In this document: piece by piece, positions 35,606 through 43,918 of the stretch
Layout: each line of letters opens with the position of its first letter
How positions within the stretch are numbered: position 1 is the stretch's first letter
Origin: an uncultured Chitinophaga sp.
GTDB lineage: Bacteria > Bacteroidota > Bacteroidia > Chitinophagales > Chitinophagaceae
Reading direction: 5' to 3'
Length of the DNA stretch: 64,000 nucleotides
Assembly: GCF_902168175.1 (NCBI RefSeq)
Contig: NZ_CABHOU010000046.1
Span: forward strand, 1 to 64,000
Notes under the pieces: model-generated
Seen by the model: the letters and a program-made list of their open reading frames with translations, nothing else
Databases searched by the model: none
Told to the model about the DNA's origin: nothing
Translations under genes and position numbers: made by a program

Positions 35606-38600
35606 TTATTTTATCCTGATGATTTTCACCGTACGCACCGCTTTACCGGTACTTACTTTCAAATACAGTAACTGCGCAGTTACCTGCTGTACGGAGAATA
35701 CCTGCCGCTCTGAAGCGGCAGCATTACCTACCGTACGGGTTTCCACGATCCTGCCTGCGGCATCGGCCAGTGTTAATTGCAAACGCTCACCGGCTGCACC
35801 GGTAATGGTTACGGCTACCTGGTTGCCCGCCACTGGGTTCTGCAACAAACTTACTGCCAGCGGACTTTCATCCGATACGCGGGCGTAAGCGGCCGGCGTT
35901 AAGGCTACGGCGCTGTCGGGCTCTATGCCATACACCAGTATCCCATCCACATAAGCGGTTACTTTAACGTTCTCGGCAAACGCGCTGCCTGCCAGGAACG
36001 AGTGGTCGTTAGCTGTATTAAAGGCCGACCAGTTTCCTTTCGCTATGCGATGCTGAATGTTACCGGTGCTGGTAAGGGCGTACAGACTGTCGGGCTTGGT
36101 GAAACGCAGTTCCAGGTAGCTGTCGGCTCCCGGTAAGGCATTCGCCAGTTTCACGAACTTGCCGGTTACGTAGTTGCCCAGTTTCGCGTAATCGAGGTAG
36201 TAGTTAAGGTTGGCGGTACCATCAGCAGTAAACCAGTAACGTACGGAAATACGGCTGTAACCGATGGCGGTATTACCTGTATTATCGAGCTTAATGTACG
36301 GGCTCAGACTGTTGGAAGCTGATACATCTTTACTGTACACTTTGAACGCAGGTACTGCCGCTACAGGCTGCGGTTCTTTACCACCTACCAGCACACTGTT
36401 CTGGTAAACAGTGATCTTTTCGTTTTTGAGATAGCTGGTATTAGGTTGATACGAGTAATCGTCTGCTTTGTTAAATGTTGTCCAGTCGCTTTTAGCGGCC
36501 CGGGTTTGAATGTTGCCTGAATTACCGTTGGCGGCTAAGGTACCGGCAGCAGCGGTGAAGCCATATTCTATATAACCGAGTGCGCCGGCGTGTGGCTGCG
36601 GTAACTGTACATATTTCATGGTTACATTGCCCGTACCCAGTTGCGCGTAATCAGTATAGAGGTTGGTCATTGGCGCAAACTCTTCGGCCGTAAACCAGTA
36701 GCGGATGGTGATGTCTTTGTAATCCACTGCTTCGCCGCTTTCATTTTTCACCTGCAGGTTATTCCGCAGCGTGTTATCGGTCAACTGCCCCTGCGACTGG
36801 TACAGCACACTCAGTTTATCGGCGGCAGGCAAAGCGAAATAGCCAAATACCCTGAATTCCAGGATGCCTGTACTCTCACGATTGTTCTTCATCGCCACGC
36901 GGATTTTGCTGGTGTTCAGTCCACCCAGCGAAACTGTATTGAACGTATCTTTCGCTACACCTACATCTCCGAAACGCACCCATGCGGAGCCGTTCCAGTA
37001 TTCCAGGTAAGCGGTGGTAGGCGCTAATATGCCACCATTATCATCAAACCAGTAAAGTTCTGCTTTGTCTAATACACAGTTACCGGCCCAGGCGTATTCT
37101 ACCCATTGAATAGAATCCGGACTGTACCAGTTACCGTAAGCACCATGGCTCTTATCATTTGAGTTGGTTGGTGTAAAGCCATCGTTCACCGCCGAAAGGC
37201 TTTCCCATGGCGATACGTAGGAAGTGCTTACATCGGCGCTCATAGCCAGGTTGCCTGTAACGGCGCTCAGTTTCTGAACACGGCTGTAGCTAATGTTATT
37301 GCCCACCAACTGTTTCAGGCGGTAATAACTGTTAGCGCTGTTGCTGGTATGTGTATAATCGTAACTACCGGCATTTTTCGCGATAGTAGCCACTTTGATG
37401 AAGTGAACACTGTCTGTTCCATATTCCAGTTCGTAACGCAGCACCGAATCTTCATTCGCTGCTTCCCACTGCAGGTAGTTAGCGCCATCTATACGCGCAC
37501 CGCTAAAGCTTAACAGCTTGTACGACGGTGCAGGCAAAGCACTTTCAGCACCCCATACCCTGAACTCCACGATGCCTGTAGATTGTGTAAGGCTCTTCAT
37601 CGATAAACGTACTTTGGAGGTACTGATATCACCGGTGATCAACGGGTTAAATACGTCTTTTCCTGTTGGCACATTACCGATTTTCACCCAGGCCGTACCG
37701 CTCCAGTATTCGAGGTAAGCTGAATCAGGCGCACGGATGCCGCCATTATCATCAAACCAGAATACTTCTGCTTTATTTAACACATACGCTTGCGGCCAAT
37801 CATACTGTACCCACTGGTAAGAGTTAGGGTTGTTCCAGTTGCCATATACACCATGGCTCCTGTCGCCCGAACCAGCAGGTGTGTAACCGTCGTTAATGGC
37901 AGCCAGGCTTTCCCACGACGACACGAAGGAGGTGGTAGGCGTAGCGGTAAGCGCCAGGTTATCTATAATGCCGCCCGGAGGGCATACCACTGCGTCTGCT
38001 ATCGCCATTTGCGCGTCAGTAAACGGCACCACGGCCGCGTTAATATCGATGTTGGAAGGATCACCCGCACCTTTACCATCACAATCGGAACGGCCGTTAT
38101 TGAAATGCGGCGTTTGCAGGTATACGCCTGCAGTGCTACAGTTACCGATTTCGGCATCACCGCCTATTACCAGGTTACCACTGTGCGTAGTACCCCATTG
38201 CAGCGCATTATCTTTCGCTTCCACATTACCGGATACTGTGCAGTAATTCAGGATGGCATTGTCTTTCACCTTCACCGTGTTACTATAGGTACCGTAGAAA
38301 ATATTAGCATTGCCGCTAATCACCACATCACCGCTGAGCGTGGCGCTTTCAACCCAGGCATTATCTTCTATACGCACGTTACCGGTAATGTTCGCATTAC
38401 CACGTACGATCGCATTAGGGCCCACATATACCGACGCAGCCACGGTGGCACTGTTGCTCACCCAGCCGCCGCCATTCGCATGTACGTGTCCGTTGCTTTT
38501 ATACTGGCCTCTGAAGTCAGGCTGATAACCTTCAGGCAACGCGTTTTGTATCGCTACTTCATAAGGATATCTTTTGATCTTTGTGAAACCAGGCTCCCAT

Positions 38601-39847
38601 ACATAACTGGTATGGCTCGTAGGCGCGCCGGATACCACGAGGTAAAGATTAGTTTCGTCCGCATTCAGGCTGAAGGCTATTTCTGCTTCGGCTGCGCTGT
38701 AAGTATTGCTGTAACGTGCCGTTTTACCGTCCGCTTTCACCGCCACAAAACCATAACGCCAGCCGGTGGTATTATTGGTGGCTGTATGTCCTTTAAACTT
38801 CACTTTCACCGTACGTTCGGCGCAGGTAGAATAAAGGGGGATGATGTTGATACCGTAGTCCTGCGGTGCCTGGTAATCGGGCACTACATAACGGCCGGTG
38901 GAGTCATTGATCTTTTTGAGGATGGTGTATTCGCGCCACAGGTAGTGCGGCTCGTTCGTCCGCACCCTTGCCCTTTCTGCACGAATAATATCGCCTGCTC
39001 CTTTCGGCGCATAATCGGCCACCACTTCCCTTCTTGCATAATCAAACATAAAGTTATTAAACTGCGCCTGCGACCAGCCCTTTAAACGACGGTAAGCCAT
39101 CAGCGGATGCTCGCCTGCCAGTGATTCCTGCCACAAACGGTTGACCATGCCCAGGCTATCGGCCTGTTGTATGGCGAACAGCAGGTTAAACGCGCAGTAG
39201 TGGTGGCGTGTAGAGCTGTACTGGAAACTGCGGGTAGCCATCCAGCGGGCCATATCTTCTTTAATATACTGGGGATAGATCTGCGCGCGCATAAAGTTGG
39301 CGTGCGTTTCCCAGAACGAGCCTGTTGGTTCTGTTTTAAAACCACCCGCGGCATTGCGATCGATGCCGTTCTGCCCCTGCAGCGAGTGCGTTAGTTCATG
39401 ACTCAACACGCCACCATCGCGGGTAGAATTGGGATGTACCCACATTGCGCCGATCATATTATCGTAACTACCGCCAAAAGCCCAGCCGGTAGGGCCGCCT
39501 GTAGGCCAGGTGTCGTTCATCACGATGATAATTTTGTACTTCCCCAGTTTAGTGGTGCTGTCATCTTTACAGAAATGATACTCGCTGATCAGTTTACTGT
39601 AAATAAATTCAAGCGTATCCAATACCGCTGCGGGATTAAAACGCAGGTTAGCATCCGTATAGGCAGCAGGGTTAGTACCCACCGTTGGCCCCCAGAAGCA
39701 AACGAAATTGGCCGACTGGTAGCTTCGTTCATACGACCATGTACTTAGTGCCGGATCTGTAGAAAAATTAGCAGGAATATATACCTGCTTCTGTGCGTTT
39801 GCCTTTAACATTAAAAGGCAAAGCACGGCAACGTAGAAGTGCTTCAT
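35606..39847 (-). CDS. T9SS-exported metalloprotease-like protein with beta-helix, discoidin-like and CBM3-like modules
   Basis: A 1413-residue secreted protein with signal peptide (LLMLKANAQ). The N-terminal domain (about 25-400) has HELTHSLQG with H150, E151, H154 and a possible third ligand E180 (FWETHANF), as in gluzincin-like proteases. Residues about 480-575 form hexapeptide-type turns of a left-handed beta-helix (VYVGPNAIVRGNANI). Discoidin-like units lie at about 627-770 and 866-1000, around an FN3-like unit (about 775-855). Two CBM3-like units follow (about 1005-1154 and 1167-1307; VRYWFTADG, YLELRFT). The end (about 1327-1413) is a type A T9SS sorting domain with LKVSTGKAVRTVKIIR. 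It probably binds cellulose or chitin-like surfaces and cuts protein there. Confidence 0.85.
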   Translation of the reverse strand: MKHFYVAVLCLLMLKANAQKQVYIPANFSTDPALSTWSYERSYQSANFVCFWGPTVGTNPAAYTDANLRFNPAAVLDTLEFIYSKLISEYHFCKDDSTTKLGKYKIIIVMNDTWPTGGPTGWAFGGSYDNMIGAMWVHPNSTRDGGVLSHELTHSLQGQNGIDRNAAGGFKTEPTGSFWETHANFMRAQIYPQYIKEDMARWMATRSFQYSSTRHHYCAFNLLFAIQQADSLGMVNRLWQESLAGEHPLMAYRRLKGWSQAQFNNFMFDYARREVVADYAPKGAGDIIRAERARVRTNEPHYLWREYTILKKINDSTGRYVVPDYQAPQDYGINIIPLYSTCAERTVKVKFKGHTATNNTTGWRYGFVAVKADGKTARYSNTYSAAEAEIAFSLNADETNLYLVVSGAPTSHTSYVWEPGFTKIKRYPYEVAIQNALPEGYQPDFRGQYKSNGHVHANGGGWVSNSATVAASVYVGPNAIVRGNANITGNVRIEDNAWVESATLSGDVVISGNANIFYGTYSNTVKVKDNAILNYCTVSGNVEAKDNALQWGTTHSGNLVIGGDAEIGNCSTAGVYLQTPHFNNGRSDCDGKGAGDPSNIDINAAVVPFTDAQMAIADAVVCPPGGIIDNLALTATPTTSFVSSWESLAAINDGYTPAGSGDRSHGVYGNWNNPNSYQWVQYDWPQAYVLNKAEVFWFDDNGGIRAPDSAYLEYWSGTAWVKIGNVPTGKDVFNPLITGDISTSKVRLSMKSLTQSTGIVEFRVWGAESALPAPSYKLLSFSGARIDGANYLQWEAANEDSVLRYELEYGTDSVHFIKVATIAKNAGSYDYTHTSNSANSYYRLKQLVGNNISYSRVQKLSAVTGNLAMSADVSTSYVSPWESLSAVNDGFTPTNSNDKSHGAYGNWYSPDSIQWVEYAWAGNCVLDKAELYWFDDNGGILAPTTAYLEYWNGSAWVRFGDVGVAKDTFNTVSLGGLNTSKIRVAMKNNRESTGILEFRVFGYFALPAADKLSVLYQSQGQLTDNTLRNNLQVKNESGEAVDYKDITIRYWFTAEEFAPMTNLYTDYAQLGTGNVTMKYVQLPQPHAGALGYIEYGFTAAAGTLAANGNSGNIQTRAAKSDWTTFNKADDYSYQPNTSYLKNEKITVYQNSVLVGGKEPQPVAAVPAFKVYSKDVSASNSLSPYIKLDNTGNTAIGYSRISVRYWFTADGTANLNYYLDYAKLGNYVTGKFVKLANALPGADSYLELRFTKPDSLYALTSTGNIQHRIAKGNWSAFNTANDHSFLAGSAFAENVKVTAYVDGILVYGIEPDSAVALTPAAYARVSDESPLAVSLLQNPVAGNQVAVTITGAAGERLQLTLADAAGRIVETRTVGNAAASERQVFSVQQVTAQLLYLKVSTGKAVRTVKIIRIK

Positions 39848-40107
39848 GAGATTAAGGTTGATGTTCTTTGATTATACCATTAGAGATACTGAGGATTTTG
39901 CAACTATCACCTAAACTTATTACAGATTCAGCAACAGCACATTGCTGATATTGATAGAAGCTACTTTGATCTTAACAAGTGTTAAGCTGACAATTAATTA
40001 AAACGCTTCCAGGACAGGCACCTGCGTATTTCCACAGGTGGATAATTGCTTAGAATTCATTACTTTAGTAGAATAGAAAACTGATCACTCCCCAAAAACT
40101 CATTCAC

Positions 40108-43086
40108 ATGCCTGATCTCCTGAGCCCCATCATGAGCAGGTTTACCGGTTTTGCTATGACTGGCGACGGTTTACCTGAAATCAATTCCCTCACTTATTTA
40201 TCTTTCGAAACGGGTTATGAAGAACCCATAGCCGGCTCGCGCCTTGCGCTGGTACTGGTAGAACCGCGATTGCTGGTAGCTACCGGCGATGCGGGGATGC
40301 GCAACCAGTTTTTACAGAGCCTGCGGCATTTGAAGGGCGATTTAAGGGCGGAGGGGCTGTTTACAAAATTCATTTCCGCCGATGTATACCGTGGCACGGT
40401 TCAAAAAGATGGCCGTGTACTGCTGGCCATGCGCCGCTTTTTCCGCGATGTTAAAGCCGCCTTCGCGAACTTCGAAGGGGCCATCCTCATTGGTAACTTC
40501 CCGGAAGCTACGCTCGTGCGCCGTGTTTCCTGGACGCCTGGCTTCGCTGCCCCGCAACAATTATGGATCGGCTCTGAAATGATCAGCGAGCGTGCCGAAA
40601 TTGTACTGGCCGACCTTACAGGCAATTGGGAAAGCGTTTACCGCCAGGGCGACTTCTCCGAACAACAGATAACCGCCATCCCCGATGCTGCCACGATCGC
40701 GGCGGGCTGGTTCGATGGCGAGTCTGTCCGTACCACCACCTTCTCCTCCACCAGTTTCACCGTCGGCACCAGTCCTACGTTCCGCGATGCGTTTTTCATG
40801 AGTGATGCACGGTTCACCATTCTCGAAAACCGCAGTACCCCTACTCCGCTCCTGCGCCTCCGTATTAACCAGGCCGAGAGTAATAGTGAAGTAGATATCA
40901 GCGACCGTTCGATGCCTAACATCATTGCCCGCCCCGACATTGCCGTATCGCGGATTAACGCGTTCCACGTAGCGGTTAATCCCAATCCGGCTTTAAGAGG
41001 CAGTGGCGGCGAAACGTTTCTTAATGCCTCCGGCAATCCGCAGGTAGTAAACAGTGCCACGCAGTTGTTCTCCGGTTCGCAGGAAGATAACCTGATGACC
41101 GAACGCTCCATCGACTTCGAACGCAGGGTGCTGAACGATTACCTGTTACGTAACCACCGTTTCCGCACCGGCGCATTCTCGTTACTCGCGTTCCGTACGG
41201 GTTTCATTACCGGCACCACCGACTTTCACCCAGACTATTACGAACCGCTGCTAAACGCCGCGGCTACCGACTTCCGTCCGTCGGTGAAAGTGCATAATGC
41301 CAACCTGCAGCAATACGTACAGTTCCTGAAAACACCAGCCGTATTCAAGTATATCATGGCGCATTCCAACGCCCGCATTTCAGAGTTCCGGCCCGAAACG
41401 ACTACCGCTGCTCTCACCACCGAAGTGGGCGGCGCACCATTAGCCTGGGAATATGCCGGGGGACGATACACGCCCAGCTTCCGCGCTGATCCTCGCCATG
41501 CAGAACTAACCTTACATCGCGCGTTATGGCACCACAACAGTTTGCGTGATGCTGGTGCCAGCCTAGTCGTACACGGCGGCTGTAACGTTAACAGCATCGA
41601 CGAAGCGCAGTCTGATACCTACAGTAATCCCCGTTACGGCCGCTGGAACAACGCAGAAGGTTTCCTGTTCTTCACCAACTGCGTAGCGCTCATGAGCCGC
41701 GCAAAAGGCTTTAACGATGCGCCCTGGGGCTTCGGTGAAGGTTACCGGTTATCGGCACGCACCAACTTCGGCTCCTGCTGGAGAAGTTACTTTAATGCAC
41801 AGGCAAATGAAGCGGGACTGGGCACGTACAACATCCAGCGTAAAAGACCTTACTTCTGGAGTATACTCGGCGACTGGACACTTCGCCTGCGTAACACTAA
41901 CGGCATAGGCATCCTGGGTATGAACCCCGCATTAGGTTCCGTAGCTGTACACCCTAACAAAGCCTGGATAGACGGCTGGAACTTTGATGGCGCACTTAAC
42001 TATGTGCGTGGCATTGGCGATGTAGACGGTGACGGTATCGACGAATTTATAGTGAACAGCGACTGGGGCATTGGCATTCTTAAATACGACGGCACACACT
42101 TCCGCGCACTGATGGGCGCTCCGCGCGACACCTGGTTCGGTGGCTGGCGTTACGACGCTACGATCAATCCCGGCCGCGACAGCATCAAAGCTGTACAGAA
42201 CTTCACCGGCGGTACGGCCGCAGAAATACTGGTATGGAGCAGTTGGGGTATTGCCACACTGGCTTTTGGCGGAGGTACATTAACACATACACGTTTAGCC
42301 GCCAACGGCACCCGCTTCGGTGGCTGGTTGTTAAACACCGCCGATAACCGTTACGCCGGGCACGGCAACTTCGACAGTGATGGCCGCAAAGACGTTGTGC
42401 TTGTTAGTCCATGGGGCATTGGCATCATTAACCTCGAAACACAAAACACCGTATTCCTCGCACCCAACGGCACACGGTTCGGCGGCTGGCTGTACGACAG
42501 TAACGTAAATGCCATCCAGCAAATCGCTGATTTCGATGGTGACGGCCGCGATGAAATACTCGTGACCAGCGCCTGGGGTATTGGTATACTCAAACTGGTA
42601 GGCGGTACGCTTACCCACATCGCCATACATGCCAACGGCACTAACCTGGGTGGTTATGTGGTGAACAACGCCGACAGGTTTGTGATAGCAGATAATGTAC
42701 TGGCCGGCCCCGCGAAACAAATAGTCGTGATGAACAACTTAGGATTACATGTACTGGGCATCAGTGGAAGCGCGCTCACCCGCCGTGCATTCGTGGCTCA
42801 TGGCACCCGTGTAGATGGCTGGGTGGTAGATACCAATAACAACAACCGTTTACAGCCTGCAGGCGACTTAAACGGTGATGGCCGGGCGGAGTTCGTGATC
42901 CGGAGTCCCTGGGGCATTGGCATTATGGGATTGGATACTGCCAACCAGTTCCGGGTTTACAACCTGTTCCCTAATAACAGCATGCTGAACGACTGGGGCT
43001 TACAGGCCACCGATATCATTTCGGGGGCGGGCAACTTTGCCGGAACAGCCACGAAGAAAGAATTACTTTTCCTTAAACCCATATAA
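40108..43086 (+). CDS. Gingipain-like (caspase-fold) region fused to a seven-repeat FG-GAP-type propeller
   Basis: A 992-residue protein. Residues about 45-570 look like peptidase family C25 (gingipain, clan CD): a FEGAILIGNFPEA strand near 120-134, a His at 419 (IMAHSNAR) and a Cys at 492 (LVVHGGCNVNS) in the places of the catalytic dyad. The usual His-Gly is His-Ser here, so activity is not certain. From about 590 to 990, seven repeats of about 56 residues share a WGIGI core (599, 653, 713, 769, 823, 878, 935) and Ca-binding-like loops (DVDGDGIDE, DFDGDGRDE), as in FG-GAP propellers. No signal peptide is visible, odd for such a protein. It is a single gene with a terminator. Confidence 0.7.
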   Translation: MPDLLSPIMSRFTGFAMTGDGLPEINSLTYLSFETGYEEPIAGSRLALVLVEPRLLVATGDAGMRNQFLQSLRHLKGDLRAEGLFTKFISADVYRGTVQKDGRVLLAMRRFFRDVKAAFANFEGAILIGNFPEATLVRRVSWTPGFAAPQQLWIGSEMISERAEIVLADLTGNWESVYRQGDFSEQQITAIPDAATIAAGWFDGESVRTTTFSSTSFTVGTSPTFRDAFFMSDARFTILENRSTPTPLLRLRINQAESNSEVDISDRSMPNIIARPDIAVSRINAFHVAVNPNPALRGSGGETFLNASGNPQVVNSATQLFSGSQEDNLMTERSIDFERRVLNDYLLRNHRFRTGAFSLLAFRTGFITGTTDFHPDYYEPLLNAAATDFRPSVKVHNANLQQYVQFLKTPAVFKYIMAHSNARISEFRPETTTAALTTEVGGAPLAWEYAGGRYTPSFRADPRHAELTLHRALWHHNSLRDAGASLVVHGGCNVNSIDEAQSDTYSNPRYGRWNNAEGFLFFTNCVALMSRAKGFNDAPWGFGEGYRLSARTNFGSCWRSYFNAQANEAGLGTYNIQRKRPYFWSILGDWTLRLRNTNGIGILGMNPALGSVAVHPNKAWIDGWNFDGALNYVRGIGDVDGDGIDEFIVNSDWGIGILKYDGTHFRALMGAPRDTWFGGWRYDATINPGRDSIKAVQNFTGGTAAEILVWSSWGIATLAFGGGTLTHTRLAANGTRFGGWLLNTADNRYAGHGNFDSDGRKDVVLVSPWGIGIINLETQNTVFLAPNGTRFGGWLYDSNVNAIQQIADFDGDGRDEILVTSAWGIGILKLVGGTLTHIAIHANGTNLGGYVVNNADRFVIADNVLAGPAKQIVVMNNLGLHVLGISGSALTRRAFVAHGTRVDGWVVDTNNNNRLQPAGDLNGDGRAEFVIRSPWGIGIMGLDTANQFRVYNLFPNNSMLNDWGLQATDIISGAGNFAGTATKKELLFLKPI

Positions 43087-43092
43087 CAAACG

Positions 43093-43119
43093 AAGCCCGT
43101 CCACTCTCCGGACGGGCTT
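43093..43119 (+). terminator. Rho-independent terminator
   Basis: Arms 43093-43102 and 43110-43119 form a perfect 10-bp stem with a 7-base loop, followed by a T-rich stretch. It is 7 bases past the stop of the gingipain-like gene. Confidence 0.9.
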
Positions 43120-43239
43120 TAAATTTATGCTTATCATGTACTATGCGAACGAAGCAGGCGTTATAGTGCAAACCTGCTATATGCCCATGAGTTACCAGAT
43201 GTCCCTGTTTATACGCAGAAAGGAGCCGTTTTTTCAGGC

Positions 43240-43271
43240 TTTGTAAGGAGTTCGCGTTTGTGTTACCTTTG
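43240..43271 (+). promoter_or_regulatory. Bacteroidota-type promoter of the methyltransferase gene
   Basis: TTTG at 43240-43243 and TACCTTTG at 43264-43271, spaced by 20 bases, match the -33 (TTTG) and -7 (TAnnTTTG) boxes of the primary sigma factor in this phylum. The -7 box ends 14 bases before the ATG at 43286. Confidence 0.75.
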
Positions 43272-43285
43272 CACAAACCCCTCCC

Positions 43286-43918
43286 ATGAATAAAACGGAA
43301 CTAGCCGTCAAAGTATTTGACAAACACGCCAAAGAATACCAGGACAAATTTATGGACCTGAGCTTATACCACGATACCTTTAACCTGTTCTGCGATCTCA
43401 TCACGCAGCCCAACGCCTCCGTACTCGATGTAGCCTGCGGACCAGGCAACATCACGCACTACCTGCTGCAACAACGCCCTGATTTTAAGATACTGGGCGT
43501 AGACCTTGCGCTGAATATGCTGGCACTGGCCAGAACAAACAACCCCACTGCTGGTTTCGAGTTGATGGACGGGCGCGACATAGGCCAGTTAAGCCGTCAG
43601 TTCGACGGCATCATGTGCGGGTTCGGGTTACCTTATTTTTCTAAAGAAGAAGCGGTGCAGTTCATTAAAGACGCTGCCAGTTTGCTGGGGTCGGGTGGAG
43701 TAATTTACCTGAGCACGATGGAAGATGATTATGAAAAGTCTGGTATAGAAACCACCCCTGCGGGCAACCAGCTATTCATACACTACCACCAGGCAGATTA
43801 CCTGGTGGCAGCGTTAGAATCTAATGGTTTTGAAATGATAGGCACCAGTCGTAAAACCTATCCCGGCAAACCCGGGCAAATGACGACCGACCTTATACTG
43901 ATTGCCAGTAAAAACTAG
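43286..43918 (+). CDS. Class I SAM-dependent methyltransferase
   Basis: A 210-residue soluble methyltransferase. Motif I is VLDVACGPG at 46-54, the acidic residue ending the next strand is in GVDLALNML, and the post-I region DGRDI with FDGIMCGFGLPYF follows. The substrate cannot be told; small-molecule methylation is the usual role of this group. It has its own promoter just upstream. Its TAG stop overlaps the TAG stop of the convergent gene in a shared CTAG, leaving no room for a terminator between them. Confidence 0.88.
   Translation: MNKTELAVKVFDKHAKEYQDKFMDLSLYHDTFNLFCDLITQPNASVLDVACGPGNITHYLLQQRPDFKILGVDLALNMLALARTNNPTAGFELMDGRDIGQLSRQFDGIMCGFGLPYFSKEEAVQFIKDAASLLGSGGVIYLSTMEDDYEKSGIETTPAGNQLFIHYHQADYLVAALESNGFEMIGTSRKTYPGKPGQMTTDLILIASKN

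Noticed and set aside
37790..39085. Plus-strand open frame of 431 codons
   Set aside because: It lies wholly inside and antisense to the large T9SS protein gene. Its translation has a His/Arg/Cys-rich, repeat-like composition with no motif, as expected of a shadow of the beta-helix and discoidin codons.
40000..40042. CACCTG/CAGGTG inverted repeat before the gingipain-like gene
   Set aside because: Six-base arms only, no T-run, and no supporting promoter box nearby.
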